Source: Bacteroidota bacterium (GTDB lineage Bacteria; Bacteroidota; Rhodothermia; Balneolales; HLUCCA01). Taken from it: 64,000 nt of DNA. Under the pieces are notes generated by a model. The model was not told the DNA's origin, made no database searches, and saw only the letters and a program-made list of their open reading frames with translations. Position numbers and translations under genes: made by a program. The stretch lies in contig JAFIEZ010000010.1 of the NCBI GenBank assembly GCA_020832235.1, positions 62,001-126,000 of the forward strand, given 5' to 3'. How positions within the stretch are numbered: position 1 is the first letter of the stretch; each line of letters starts with the position of its first letter. Shown here piece by piece: positions 35,717 through 44,138 of the stretch.

Positions 35717-36577
35717 TTATTCCGATTCATTAATTCTTAAGACGACATCATCACGAATTCCGCCACGATTCAGACGAAATGCAGCAGTTTGCTCATTCAT
35801 GTTTACCCTTATCAGTGAGCCCAGGTACACCCGTGAGCCGATAGGGACAAAGCGAAGTTCGCCAGATTGATCTATGAGGTATGCGCCACCCCGAACTAAG
35901 CCTACAAGCCGGCTTCGTTCTACATCGGTTAGGTTATCTGTATTAGCCGGCACTTCATGTACAAGGGCGAAAAACGGATTGTAGAGTCGACGCGGTACCG
36001 AAGTTCGAATCAGCATTTCAGGGTCTGTGGTAGTGCCACCCCGTGCGTAGTAAAAGTCGGCGTGCAGTTCATAGCGTATTCGGTTGAGTGACTCGGTAGT
36101 GTTGCCTTCCGGTACAATCCGTATGTCTGTAATTCGTACAATCGGTTTACTCTGTTCCAGAATGGTTAGAAAATTAAAAAGCGCCCTGTACGACCCATCT
36201 CCATCCAGCCGAACACGAAGAATCCCGTGGTCGTTATTTCGCACGGAGTCGCGTAATGAAAAATTCATCGTAGTAAAAGCAGCTCCTCTGTTAATAGTAT
36301 GCAGTAATTCATATACATCGGCAACATTATTGGAAGAAAGTAACTCCTTTGGGTGATTCTCAAACTCAAATCGTTTCGTAATATTCATCAGCTGAATCTG
36401 TTCAAAGGTGTCGGCGGTAGCGCTGAGCTGAGAAAGGCGCTGTTCTTTTTGTTGAATCTGTCGTTCCTGTTGTATTACGTCTTCAGCAAAGCTGAAACGT
36501 AAAAAGAACCACCCTCCAATCCCAAGCAGTACCAGGGTGGCCAACAAAATCAGCGTATTTCTGAGTGCGTATGACAT
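35717..36577 (-). CDS. PilO-like pilus assembly protein
   Basis: 286 residues: one TM helix near the N-terminus (LILLATLVLLGIGGWFFL), a coiled-coil stretch (QQERQIQQKEQRLSQLSAT), and then a ferredoxin-like fold typical of PilO (LRVRLDGDGSYRALFNFLTILEQ followed by VRITDIRIVP). The extra C-terminal part (about 210-286; VERSRLVGLVRGGAYLIDQ, VPIGSRVYLGSLI) looks like the beta domain of PilP, so this may be a PilO-PilP fusion. Assignment rests on topology and on position between PilMN and the secretin. Confidence 0.72.
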   Translation of the reverse strand: MSYALRNTLILLATLVLLGIGGWFFLRFSFAEDVIQQERQIQQKEQRLSQLSATADTFEQIQLMNITKRFEFENHPKELLSSNNVADVYELLHTINRGAAFTTMNFSLRDSVRNNDHGILRVRLDGDGSYRALFNFLTILEQSKPIVRITDIRIVPEGNTTESLNRIRYELHADFYYARGGTTTDPEMLIRTSVPRRLYNPFFALVHEVPANTDNLTDVERSRLVGLVRGGAYLIDQSGELRFVPIGSRVYLGSLIRVNMNEQTAAFRLNRGGIRDDVVLRINESE

Positions 36578-36587
36578 GTGCGATTAG

Positions 36588-38300
36588 TTATTGCTGGATA
36601 GTTCCGCTGGTTGATGTTTCATTGAGTTGAAGCATCTGCTCCGGAATCGTCGGTTTGGCGGGATTAAAATAGGTGTCGTCTGCCACAACCGCATTAATCA
36701 ACAGAACAAAGTCATATACAATGACACCACGTTCCTCTCGCTCGGTAACCTGCTGTAATACAGCGTCATGAAACCGATTACTGACAAGCGGGATGCGGTC
36801 GCGGTACAAGGAAGTCCCCTGTATAATCAGGTTATCGGCTGCGCCTTGAAAATTGGTAAACCACAAACTGTTAATATCTTCTGTGGCCGCATTCACAAAT
36901 TGCAAGGTTCTCGACCATTTTAAGGTATTCTCGCTGAGCCCATCTAACAGGCCGACTTTCTGTTCAAAAATGGCATATTCTGCAGCGAGATTATCCACAA
37001 TCTGCGCAATAGTCTGGGTATCGCTGATTTGCCGGTCAAGCCGTTCAATGGTTTGCTGGTTGATGGTAAAGTTGGCTTTTTTACTCTGATAAATATGATT
37101 TCCGAAAATCGGCATCGCGGCAATCAGCAACAGGAGCAGGTATCCGTGCCAGTCTAGCTGAAAGACCTGCTGACGAAGCTGAACATATTTGGGAAGGAAG
37201 GAGAGGTTTACAAAATCTGCTTTCGGATGTTCGCAGGCTGCCCATGCCACACCAATTACTTTCAGATAATCTCTGTAGTCGTCGCTAAGGGTGGCATCCA
37301 CATCAAATTTATCTCCATCGTACTCAAAGGGTTGAACCTGTACGTCGATGAACTGGTCTGATAAAAACAGCAATAATTCACCACCAAGGGTATTACCGGT
37401 AACAATGATCCGATCCAATGTCGGAATTTTACCACGGTCTACCTCGAATAGTATTTTGGAGAAAATGGTGCGGCCAACTCGTTTATTTTTTGAGCCTTCC
37501 TTTATAATCGGTAACACCGAATGAAACTCTTTCCCCTTCATGAAAATGACCGTACTTGAACGGTCTTCTACATGTATAATGCAGCTATACTCATGATCAA
37601 GCAGCGTATAATTGGAGCGAATCATACCCACTAATACGAGCTCCTCACTGAGGATAGTTTTTACGCCTATGTTCCCTTCAAAAAGGGGTAGGGTGTCGTC
37701 AACAATAGATAGAGGGAGTATATCTTTTTCGATAGAACCGACCAAAAGGGTTCCGTTACCGTTTACCCGCATCCATTTAAGCTGGTCTTCACTTACTGGG
37801 TGGTCGTACATGAGCTCAAGGCGCGAGCGTAAATCGGCTTCAATCTTTTTGCGACTTAGTTTGCCCACGTCGATATCACTTACGAGCTGCAGGTGGGTCT
37901 GCTCCAGAGGAATGGCGATACCCGTTTGAATATTTTTGAGAAGGTGCTCGCCAAGCATACCCGCCAGCAGGGTTGCGTTGGACTCAACATCAAGTACAGA
38001 GGCCCCCTCTTTACCCATGTCCCATTCGCTGTCTGGAGAGTCATCCATAATAATGCTATCCAGGTCATCGATATCTTCAAGACCAAACACGGTGTCTTCC
38101 GAAGCGTCATCATCTCCAAAACCCAGGTCATCATCTGCATTTGCAGATTCCTTTTCGTCGGGTGCAGGCGGTTCAATCAGTTTGGCTTTCTGCAGACGTA
38201 CTACCGTAACCTGCTCCTGAGATACTTCAAGCGAAGCCAGTCTTATGTAATCGCCGTCTATGGATATGCCGGTAACTTCACGTTTTTTAAGATCAAACAC
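36588..38300 (-). CDS. PilM-PilN fusion, inner-membrane pilus platform
   Basis: 570 residues. Residues 1-375 look like actin-fold PilM (ITGISIDGDYIRLASLEV start, IGVKTILSEELVLVGMI, RIIVTGNTLGGELLLFL). They are interrupted at about 47-97 by a very acidic low-complexity insert (many Asp/Glu). Residues about 366-570 look like PilN: FVNLSFLPKY motif, TM helix at 386-401, and then a coiled-coil plus ferredoxin-like domain. In most systems PilM and PilN are separate proteins joined by a short peptide contact; here they are one chain. 10-11 bases separate it from both neighbours. Confidence 0.75.
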   Translation of the reverse strand: MFDLKKREVTGISIDGDYIRLASLEVSQEQVTVVRLQKAKLIEPPAPDEKESANADDDLGFGDDDASEDTVFGLEDIDDLDSIIMDDSPDSEWDMGKEGASVLDVESNATLLAGMLGEHLLKNIQTGIAIPLEQTHLQLVSDIDVGKLSRKKIEADLRSRLELMYDHPVSEDQLKWMRVNGNGTLLVGSIEKDILPLSIVDDTLPLFEGNIGVKTILSEELVLVGMIRSNYTLLDHEYSCIIHVEDRSSTVIFMKGKEFHSVLPIIKEGSKNKRVGRTIFSKILFEVDRGKIPTLDRIIVTGNTLGGELLLFLSDQFIDVQVQPFEYDGDKFDVDATLSDDYRDYLKVIGVAWAACEHPKADFVNLSFLPKYVQLRQQVFQLDWHGYLLLLLIAAMPIFGNHIYQSKKANFTINQQTIERLDRQISDTQTIAQIVDNLAAEYAIFEQKVGLLDGLSENTLKWSRTLQFVNAATEDINSLWFTNFQGAADNLIIQGTSLYRDRIPLVSNRFHDAVLQQVTEREERGVIVYDFVLLINAVVADDTYFNPAKPTIPEQMLQLNETSTSGTIQQ

Positions 38301-38311
38301 GCTTCACTTGT

Positions 38312-39541
38312 TTAGTTTATGATATCTTTGAGACGTTTTTTATTATTGGCCTGGTTATAGGCTTCTTCGAGTGTTATTATACCCTCTTCAAACAGACGTT
38401 TCAAGTCCTGCTCCATTGTCATCATCCCCACATTCCCACCTTCCATCAGCATCTGATAAATCTCACCTGTATTATTGTTTTTAATAGCTGACTTGACGGA
38501 GGAAGTATTTAACAAAATTTCTTTAGCAAGAACCAGTTTCCCGGTTTTGGTAGGAACGAGCTTCTGAGATATAACACAAGTTAACACATCGGCCAGTCGC
38601 ATCCGAACGCGGTCTTGTTCTCCTTGCGGTACTTCACCGATGATGCGGTCTATACTTTCGGTTGCGGAAGCCGTATGTAGAGTAGAAAATGTTTTATGAC
38701 CGGAGTCGGTAATTTCCAGAGCGGTCATAATGGTTGGGGCATCCCGCAACTCACCAACTACAATGATATCCGGATCCTGTCGCAAGGCTTCTATAGCGCC
38801 GGTTTTGAACGACTTGGTGTCGCGGCCTACTTCTCTGTGACGCACAATACATCTTCGGGATGTGTGCACCATTTCAATTGGGGAGGAAATAATAACGATG
38901 TGCCCGTCAACCGACCGGTTATTGGCGTCTATAATCGTATCTAGTGTAGACGATTTTCCAGAACCCGTTATACCTGTTACCAGCGTGAGTCCGTACTTGT
39001 AGTATTTCAGACTTAATGCTTTGGCAACTTCGGGATGAAAATTCAGATTTTTGAAAGGTCGAACCTCGGTAGTGATACTTCGCATGTTTAAAGCGAGAAA
39101 ATCGAGGTCGAAGTACATATCGGCCCTGAACCTGCGGGTTGTTCCTTTTTTTGTCTTGATGGAGTAAGAAAAATCCAGGTTTTTTAATTCTAGTAAGGTA
39201 TCCAACTGTTCGGCTGTAAGCAGGGCTGTACATAGGATATCAGCTTCGTAGGGGCTCAGGTCGGGGCCTTCTAACCAAGGTTTTTTTTGTCCGAATATCC
39301 GATACCAGACCTTGTCGTTGCAACCATTTCCGCCAATATCAATATCGGAGGCCCCGTTCTCTTCCATATTTGCCAGTAATGCGACAAGAAAATTTTGCAG
39401 CTCAGTTGTTCGACGTTCCGGAAGCCTGTCTAGTACCTCTACAATCAGGAAATACCGCTCTTTGCCGATGATATCATCGGGAACTTCGCTGCGAACGGGT
39501 TCGAAAACTTCTTTTCGTAACTTGTCGAGGTTTGCTGCCAT
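38312..39541 (-). CDS. pilT: PilT-type retraction ATPase
   Basis: 409 residues, secretion ATPase superfamily. Walker A GITGSGKSST at 190-199, Asp box region, Walker B QDPDIIVVGELRD, and the His box HKTFSTLHTASATESIDR. The C-terminal part MMTMEQDLKRLFEEGIITLEEAYNQA resembles the PilT/PilU tail that ends in helices after AIRNLIRE-like motifs. No tetracysteine zinc motif, which separates it from PilB (42302-44074). It should power filament retraction if the system is a true type IV pilus. The 102-base gap from the upstream gene is the largest after pilC-pilB in this operon. Confidence 0.9.
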   Translation of the reverse strand: MAANLDKLRKEVFEPVRSEVPDDIIGKERYFLIVEVLDRLPERRTTELQNFLVALLANMEENGASDIDIGGNGCNDKVWYRIFGQKKPWLEGPDLSPYEADILCTALLTAEQLDTLLELKNLDFSYSIKTKKGTTRRFRADMYFDLDFLALNMRSITTEVRPFKNLNFHPEVAKALSLKYYKYGLTLVTGITGSGKSSTLDTIIDANNRSVDGHIVIISSPIEMVHTSRRCIVRHREVGRDTKSFKTGAIEALRQDPDIIVVGELRDAPTIMTALEITDSGHKTFSTLHTASATESIDRIIGEVPQGEQDRVRMRLADVLTCVISQKLVPTKTGKLVLAKEILLNTSSVKSAIKNNNTGEIYQMLMEGGNVGMMTMEQDLKRLFEEGIITLEEAYNQANNKKRLKDIIN

Positions 39542-39643
39542 TCAAGAGGGTTACAATAGGTTTATTTGAGAATAACTATGCATAAATCCAGTTTTCATAC
39601 TAAGAGATTTTATGCATAATTAAAAGGGTTCACTTCAGGTTGA

Positions 39644-40708
39644 TTAGTCAAATATAGCTAAAATCCGTTGGCCTGTACCGGCAGTTTGAGGCATCTTGGT
39701 GCTCAGGTTATTCAGCGCGCGACTGTCGTACAGTATACTTGAATTGCCCAATAACTGGAAGTTAATGTTAATGGCTGGATTTACTCCCCCGAATACCATC
39801 GCTCCCCGTATTGCAGGTGTACCTCCGATGTCAGCTGCACCCTGAACGATGATAAGGCCATCGAACTCGAAATTTCCTCTAACTTTCAATGTTGATCCGG
39901 CCTTTACTATGATAATACCGGCTCCGGTCATTCCGCCTTCAACTTCTAGGGTGGAGTTATTATCAACGACAACAATTTTGGGGTTTTCAAATGTACCCAT
40001 GGAGCCATCCACAGCGCGATAAGTTAATGTGTGAACCACGTCTGCATTGGCTACGGAAATATTTACAAAATCTTCCATAGGTGAAAAATCCATGGAGGAG
40101 TCAAGTAAAATACTTGGCCCTGAACCAGTTATCGCTCCAGTTATGTTACCTAACTGATTCGCCCGTAATTTCATAATCTCGTCATAAGCGGCCTGACTGT
40201 TCACAGCAAAGCCGGGGAGGGCTGCTGTTGGATTATCCGGATTCAAATCGTTTCCATCAATCTCAAATGCATTTCCACTTATCGTTAAGTTGAGGTTATC
40301 TGTGAAGACCCCCATCGTACTGTTAACCTCTGGAAGACCGCTGGTAACCTCAATCTGAGCCACAGCCGTAGCCTGACGATTCCCTGAACTCCCTATACTT
40401 CTGATTTCAACAATGTTAGGCGGTAAGGTTATACCGATCATAGTGTCATCTACCACTACCACATCTGCGAACTCATCTCCGAATGAAAACCTTGTGGGAT
40501 TGCCGGGCTCAGCACGCCAGGTTTCGTCAGCTACCAGTTGATTCACGGCCCGCTCAAGTCCGCTGTTGGCTACATTTCGTGCTTGAGCTGTCAACACAGA
40601 CTGTACGTTGATTTCATTCATACTGGCCTGCTTGCCAAACAGGCCGAGTTCAACTATCCCGAAGATGATGAAACTGCCTGTAACCAAAAAAAGCATTGCT
40701 CTACCCAT
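39644..40708 (-). CDS. PilX-like pilin-related protein with repetitive beta region
   Basis: 354 residues. N-terminal hydrophobic helix directly after a few residues (GRAMLFLVTGSFIIFGIVELGLF), then a helix (QARNVANSGLERAVNQL) as in PilX-type minor pilins. The middle and C-terminal parts are beta-rich and repetitive (VDNNSTLEVEGG, VKAGSTLKVRGN, VQGAADIGGTPAIRGAM), similar to right-handed beta-helix or bactofilin-like rungs. No canonical prepilin cleavage motif (GFTLIE). Function probably as a large minor subunit at the filament tip; inferred from position. Confidence 0.65.
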   Translation of the reverse strand: MGRAMLFLVTGSFIIFGIVELGLFGKQASMNEINVQSVLTAQARNVANSGLERAVNQLVADETWRAEPGNPTRFSFGDEFADVVVVDDTMIGITLPPNIVEIRSIGSSGNRQATAVAQIEVTSGLPEVNSTMGVFTDNLNLTISGNAFEIDGNDLNPDNPTAALPGFAVNSQAAYDEIMKLRANQLGNITGAITGSGPSILLDSSMDFSPMEDFVNISVANADVVHTLTYRAVDGSMGTFENPKIVVVDNNSTLEVEGGMTGAGIIIVKAGSTLKVRGNFEFDGLIIVQGAADIGGTPAIRGAMVFGGVNPAININFQLLGNSSILYDSRALNNLSTKMPQTAGTGQRILAIFD

Positions 40709-40719
40709 GACGTGTTCCG

Positions 40720-41262
40720 TTAATTTTGTAATGATCGGGGAATAATATCTGACTCCCAGAATGATTTGGAGAATTCATTTCCGATGGGTACCCGGCTCTC
40801 TACCATCATCTGTACCCGAATTCTGCTAATTTCGTCTAACAACGCCGTAGTATCACCCGCCGTATTGAAGTACGTTAATGTAAACTCCGTAACACCTAAT
40901 TCTATGCGTGTCGTATCGCCGTTAACCACCCGAAACAAAACACGCTCGCGGGGGTTTTTTGAGTTGTTTGCCGGCAGCGTGCTGTCGAAAAACCATTCAA
41001 CAGTAGCTGGCAGATTATCTTCTTGTGCCCCGACAAATACCAGTCGTTGTGCACTGGCATGACTCACTGGGTTTCCGCTGGTTCCCAACCCCAATCTGCG
41101 TATATCATGATTCACCATGGTGGATACCGATTGCATTGACTGCCTTGTCATTTCAGATAAGGTCGTCTGAGCACTGTTTAGCGAGATACGATTATTCAAT
41201 ACCAGCAATGAGAGCAGCAGCAGCCCGCCAATAGTAAAACTGGTGATGATACCCAAATTCAT
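40720..41262 (-). CDS. PilW-like minor pilin-related protein
   Basis: 180 residues with an N-terminal hydrophobic helix (IITSFTIGGLLLLSLLVLNN) followed by an amphipathic helix and a mainly beta domain containing RDRVLFRVVNGDTTRIELG-like strands (actual order RERVLFRVVNGD, IELGVTEFTLTYFN). This is the arrangement of PilW/GspJ-type minor pilins, but the GFTLIE leader is missing. It overlaps the CNB gene by 4 bases and lies 11 bases before the PilX-like gene. Confidence 0.62.
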   Translation of the reverse strand: MNLGIITSFTIGGLLLLSLLVLNNRISLNSAQTTLSEMTRQSMQSVSTMVNHDIRRLGLGTSGNPVSHASAQRLVFVGAQEDNLPATVEWFFDSTLPANNSKNPRERVLFRVVNGDTTRIELGVTEFTLTYFNTAGDTTALLDEISRIRVQMMVESRVPIGNEFSKSFWESDIIPRSLQN

Positions 41263-41774
41263 ACTTCCTCCGAGCCCTCACGCTGCATCAAGCGGCGCTG
41301 CAACTGAATCATTTTCGCATTCATACCGGCAATACGCCGTTGTTGAATCTCCAAAATATTGATGATGAACAACTTAAATAGCCGCTCCGGCTTCCGACGG
41401 AAGAACTCCAGTACTTCTGCTCTGCGAAAGATTAAAGCGATAACTTCTTCTGTTGCACTTACCGAAGCGGTTCTGCCAACCTTGTTAAATAGAAATGTTT
41501 CTCCCAGAATATCACCGCCCCCTATAGTTGCCAGGTGAAGCTCATCTTTCCATACCGAAGCTTTTCCGGATACAATTAAAAAGGCCGTATCCAACTCTGT
41601 ACTGGTTTCCTCAATGATCACGTCATCGGTTTTATACACCCGTGCATGGCCAAGCCGAAAGAAGTCGCGCAGGTCTTCTGGAGGAAAATTTCGGAACAGG
41701 AGAGGTACATTCCGCAAAACGTTCGCCAATCCTTCGTTCACTTTTTGCTGCAGGTTATTTGCTTTTTCCATCAC
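41259..41774 (-). CDS. Cyclic nucleotide-binding domain protein in the pilus operon
   Basis: 171 residues: short N-terminal helix, a CNB (cNMP) beta-roll about 33-125 (VYKTDDVIIEETSTELDTAFLI, then GGGDILGETFLFNKVGRTASVSA), and a C-terminal helical tail (RRIAGMNAKMIQLQRRL). The segment GGDILGETFLFNKVGRTASV matches the phosphate-binding cassette (G-E-x-A-L-x-x-x-x-R-x-A-x-V) with the Glu and Arg present. No DNA-binding HTH follows, so it is not a CRP-type regulator. Embedded between minor pilin-like genes with 4-base spacing, it may couple a cyclic nucleotide to pilus activity. Confidence 0.85.
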   Translation of the reverse strand: MMEKANNLQQKVNEGLANVLRNVPLLFRNFPPEDLRDFFRLGHARVYKTDDVIIEETSTELDTAFLIVSGKASVWKDELHLATIGGGDILGETFLFNKVGRTASVSATEEVIALIFRRAEVLEFFRRKPERLFKLFIINILEIQQRRIAGMNAKMIQLQRRLMQREGSEEV

Positions 41775-41778
41775 ACTC

Positions 41779-42297
41779 CTAAAAGTAGCTTTTTATGTAA
41801 CTTAACGTTACGTCATTCGACAGGTTATCATGGCTGATGGTAACCTCCATGCGTTTCATGCTTGTACGCGCACCGGCATTTATCCTGGGATTTACCTCCG
41901 TTACATAGAAAACAGATACGCTGATTTCAAAATCGCCAAAACCATTATTCCGGGTTAAGGTAAGCCCGTTGAAATCATCAAAATCATTAAAGTTAGGGTA
42001 TATCTCACCGGCTTCAGGTCCTAAATCTGCCGGAGCGGTAAAAGCAGAAGGAATCTGGGCGGGTAATAGTACGTCGGGATTTCCAATACGGTTACCACTG
42101 CCAACGCTGGCTGCATCGAATGCTTTTGTTCTAGCCTCGTCGATAATAGACTGACCAACTGCGATGGCATTGTACTCCACCTGCGCTTCCACATACATGG
42201 TGGTGTTGCGCACAAAGCTCCGGTTCGTATTGTTTACCAACACTGAAAATAACACCATTCCGGCCATCAGAAAGATAATATCAGAGTAATCGCTCAT
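41779..42297 (-). CDS. Pilin-related membrane protein (minor pilin-like)
   Basis: 172 residues. Hydrophobic N-terminal helix preceded by only a few residues (SDYSDIIFLMAGMVLFSVLV), then an extended helix (VRNTTMYVEAQVEYNAIAVGQSIIDEA) and a soluble domain with short beta strands (DFEISVSVFYVTEVNPRI) like PilV/GspI-type subunits. No classical leader. It is 4 bases from both pilB and the CNB gene. The assignment is by topology and operon position. Confidence 0.6.
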   Translation of the reverse strand: MSDYSDIIFLMAGMVLFSVLVNNTNRSFVRNTTMYVEAQVEYNAIAVGQSIIDEARTKAFDAASVGSGNRIGNPDVLLPAQIPSAFTAPADLGPEAGEIYPNFNDFDDFNGLTLTRNNGFGDFEISVSVFYVTEVNPRINAGARTSMKRMEVTISHDNLSNDVTLSYIKSYF

Positions 42298-42301
42298 GGT
42301 T

Positions 42302-44074
42302 TTAGTCCTCTATGGTTATGGCGATGATTTCTTCTATGGTAGTAACGCCGTCTTTTATACGTTCTCTACCGCTGGCTCTCATCGTGAGCATGCCATTTTT
42401 GATGGCCTGATCACGAATCTGGTCTTCATCGATATCGTCACCCGACGAAAAGATGATGCTTTTGATATTTTTGTCGAAAAACAACGCTTCATGAATCGCT
42501 ACCCTACCTTTATACCCCTTGTTGCATTTTGCGCATCCTACAGCCCCATAAAAGGTCGTTTTGGCAATTTCATCGTCGGTAAATCCTACTGAACGAGGCA
42601 AGTCAGGGTTAATATCATCAATTGGACGTTTGCAATTCTCGCATAACCTGCGAATCAGGCGCTGTGCCATCACCAGATTTACGGCACTGGCAATTAGAAA
42701 CGGTTCTACCCCCATCTTGAACAGACGTGCTACGGCGCTTGGCGCATCGTTGGTGTGCAAGGTAGAGAAGGTGAGGTGACCGGTATTCGCTAGTTTTATG
42801 GCAATTTCAGCGGTTTTAAGATCCCGAATCTCTCCTACAAGTACAATGTCGGGGTCATGACGCAGAATACCGCGTATGGCCATATCAAAGGTCATATTGT
42901 CGCTGATTTTCAGCTGCCGGGCGCCACGGATGAGGTACTCTACCGGTTCTTCTACCGTAAGCACGTTAACACTGGGATCAATAACCGAGTAGAGCGCCGC
43001 AACCAGGGTGGTGGACTTTCCGCTACCGGTAGGACCGGTAATAATCACAATGCCGGATGGTTTCCGAATAGCCCTGTTGAAATCACCGAAGGCCTGCTTC
43101 TGCAAACCAAGCTTGTTCAGGTCGGTAATGACCTTACGATCATCTAGAATCCGTATTACAACCGATTCAAATTTCCGCTCGAATTCCTGTCCTACAATGG
43201 GCATAATCGATACCCGGAACCGCAGGTTATGCCCGTCAATTTTCCGCTGGATGAATCCATCTTGTGAGCTGTCTCGTTCGAAACGGTCCACATTTCGGGT
43301 TTTGTCTTTAACTACGGCTGTAAGAGCTTCGGGCTTTACTCCCGACTGGGTATGCCAGAGCTGCAGTTTTCCATCAATCCTGAAATGTATATCGGTGGTA
43401 TTACCGACACCCGGAATAATATGAATATCACTCACGCCCAACCGAACACCTTCAATAAGCATACCCTCGATGAGGGAGTTGAGCATACTCTGATTGATTT
43501 CAGCGTCGATCTCGGCCTCGTTAATTTCGGCCTGCTGCATATCACCTTCGTCCAGCTCTATTTCTTCCAGGAGATCAAGGAATTCATTCTTCTGCTCATA
43601 TACCTTCGACAGAATATTTTCAACTATCTCCAATCTACAATATGTCGTTTCGAAGTTTTTGAATCCCAGTTTGCTGGCCAGGGTAATAATGGTGGGATCG
43701 GTAGGGTCGGCCGCCGCGATAATCAGGTTATTTCGCTCAACGCGGAAGGGGATGGTCTTGCGATGTGCGAGTTCATCAACAATTTCATTCGGGAGGGTTT
43801 CCAGAATTTTTTTGATGTTGGCGATACGTTCTTCACTTTGCACATCAGGAATTGTGCTGATGTCTCGGAAGGCATAAAAGTCGGAAATGGCCTTCATAAC
43901 GGTATGCCGGTCCAGTCCGAAATCGTCTACCAGCACAGCGCCCAGTCTGCGTCGGATGGCCTCCGGCTCTGCCATCTGAGTGGAAACAGCCTTCTCAAGC
44001 TGCTCGCGGGTAACGATACCCCGCTCTACGAGCAGGTCCCCACTTCTGCGCTTAAGGTTTAATTGTACAGCCAT
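42302..44074 (-). CDS. pilB: PilB/GspE-type assembly ATPase
   Basis: 590 residues: N-terminal MshEN/GSPII_E-N domain (about 5-160; ERGIVTREQLEKAV, DFYAFRDISTIP). The core has Walker A GPTGSGKSTT at 347-356, Walker B RHDPDIVLVGEIRD and the His box TGHLTFSTLHTNDAPS. The tetracysteine zinc motif (CENC ... CAKC) is present. This is the extension motor of type IV pili or type II secretion. Follows pilC by 64 bases. Confidence 0.95.
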   Translation of the reverse strand: MAVQLNLKRRSGDLLVERGIVTREQLEKAVSTQMAEPEAIRRRLGAVLVDDFGLDRHTVMKAISDFYAFRDISTIPDVQSEERIANIKKILETLPNEIVDELAHRKTIPFRVERNNLIIAAADPTDPTIITLASKLGFKNFETTYCRLEIVENILSKVYEQKNEFLDLLEEIELDEGDMQQAEINEAEIDAEINQSMLNSLIEGMLIEGVRLGVSDIHIIPGVGNTTDIHFRIDGKLQLWHTQSGVKPEALTAVVKDKTRNVDRFERDSSQDGFIQRKIDGHNLRFRVSIMPIVGQEFERKFESVVIRILDDRKVITDLNKLGLQKQAFGDFNRAIRKPSGIVIITGPTGSGKSTTLVAALYSVIDPSVNVLTVEEPVEYLIRGARQLKISDNMTFDMAIRGILRHDPDIVLVGEIRDLKTAEIAIKLANTGHLTFSTLHTNDAPSAVARLFKMGVEPFLIASAVNLVMAQRLIRRLCENCKRPIDDINPDLPRSVGFTDDEIAKTTFYGAVGCAKCNKGYKGRVAIHEALFFDKNIKSIIFSSGDDIDEDQIRDQAIKNGMLTMRASGRERIKDGVTTIEEIIAITIED

Positions 44075-44138
44075 AAACTATTTCCGATGTATTTTCCTAA
44101 AGACGGACTACCCCATCAATATACGTACAAGTTTGGTA

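Noticed and set aside
43352-44062. 236-codon plus-strand frame opposite pilB
   Set aside because: Lies wholly antisense to a certain ATPase gene and has no recognisable domain.
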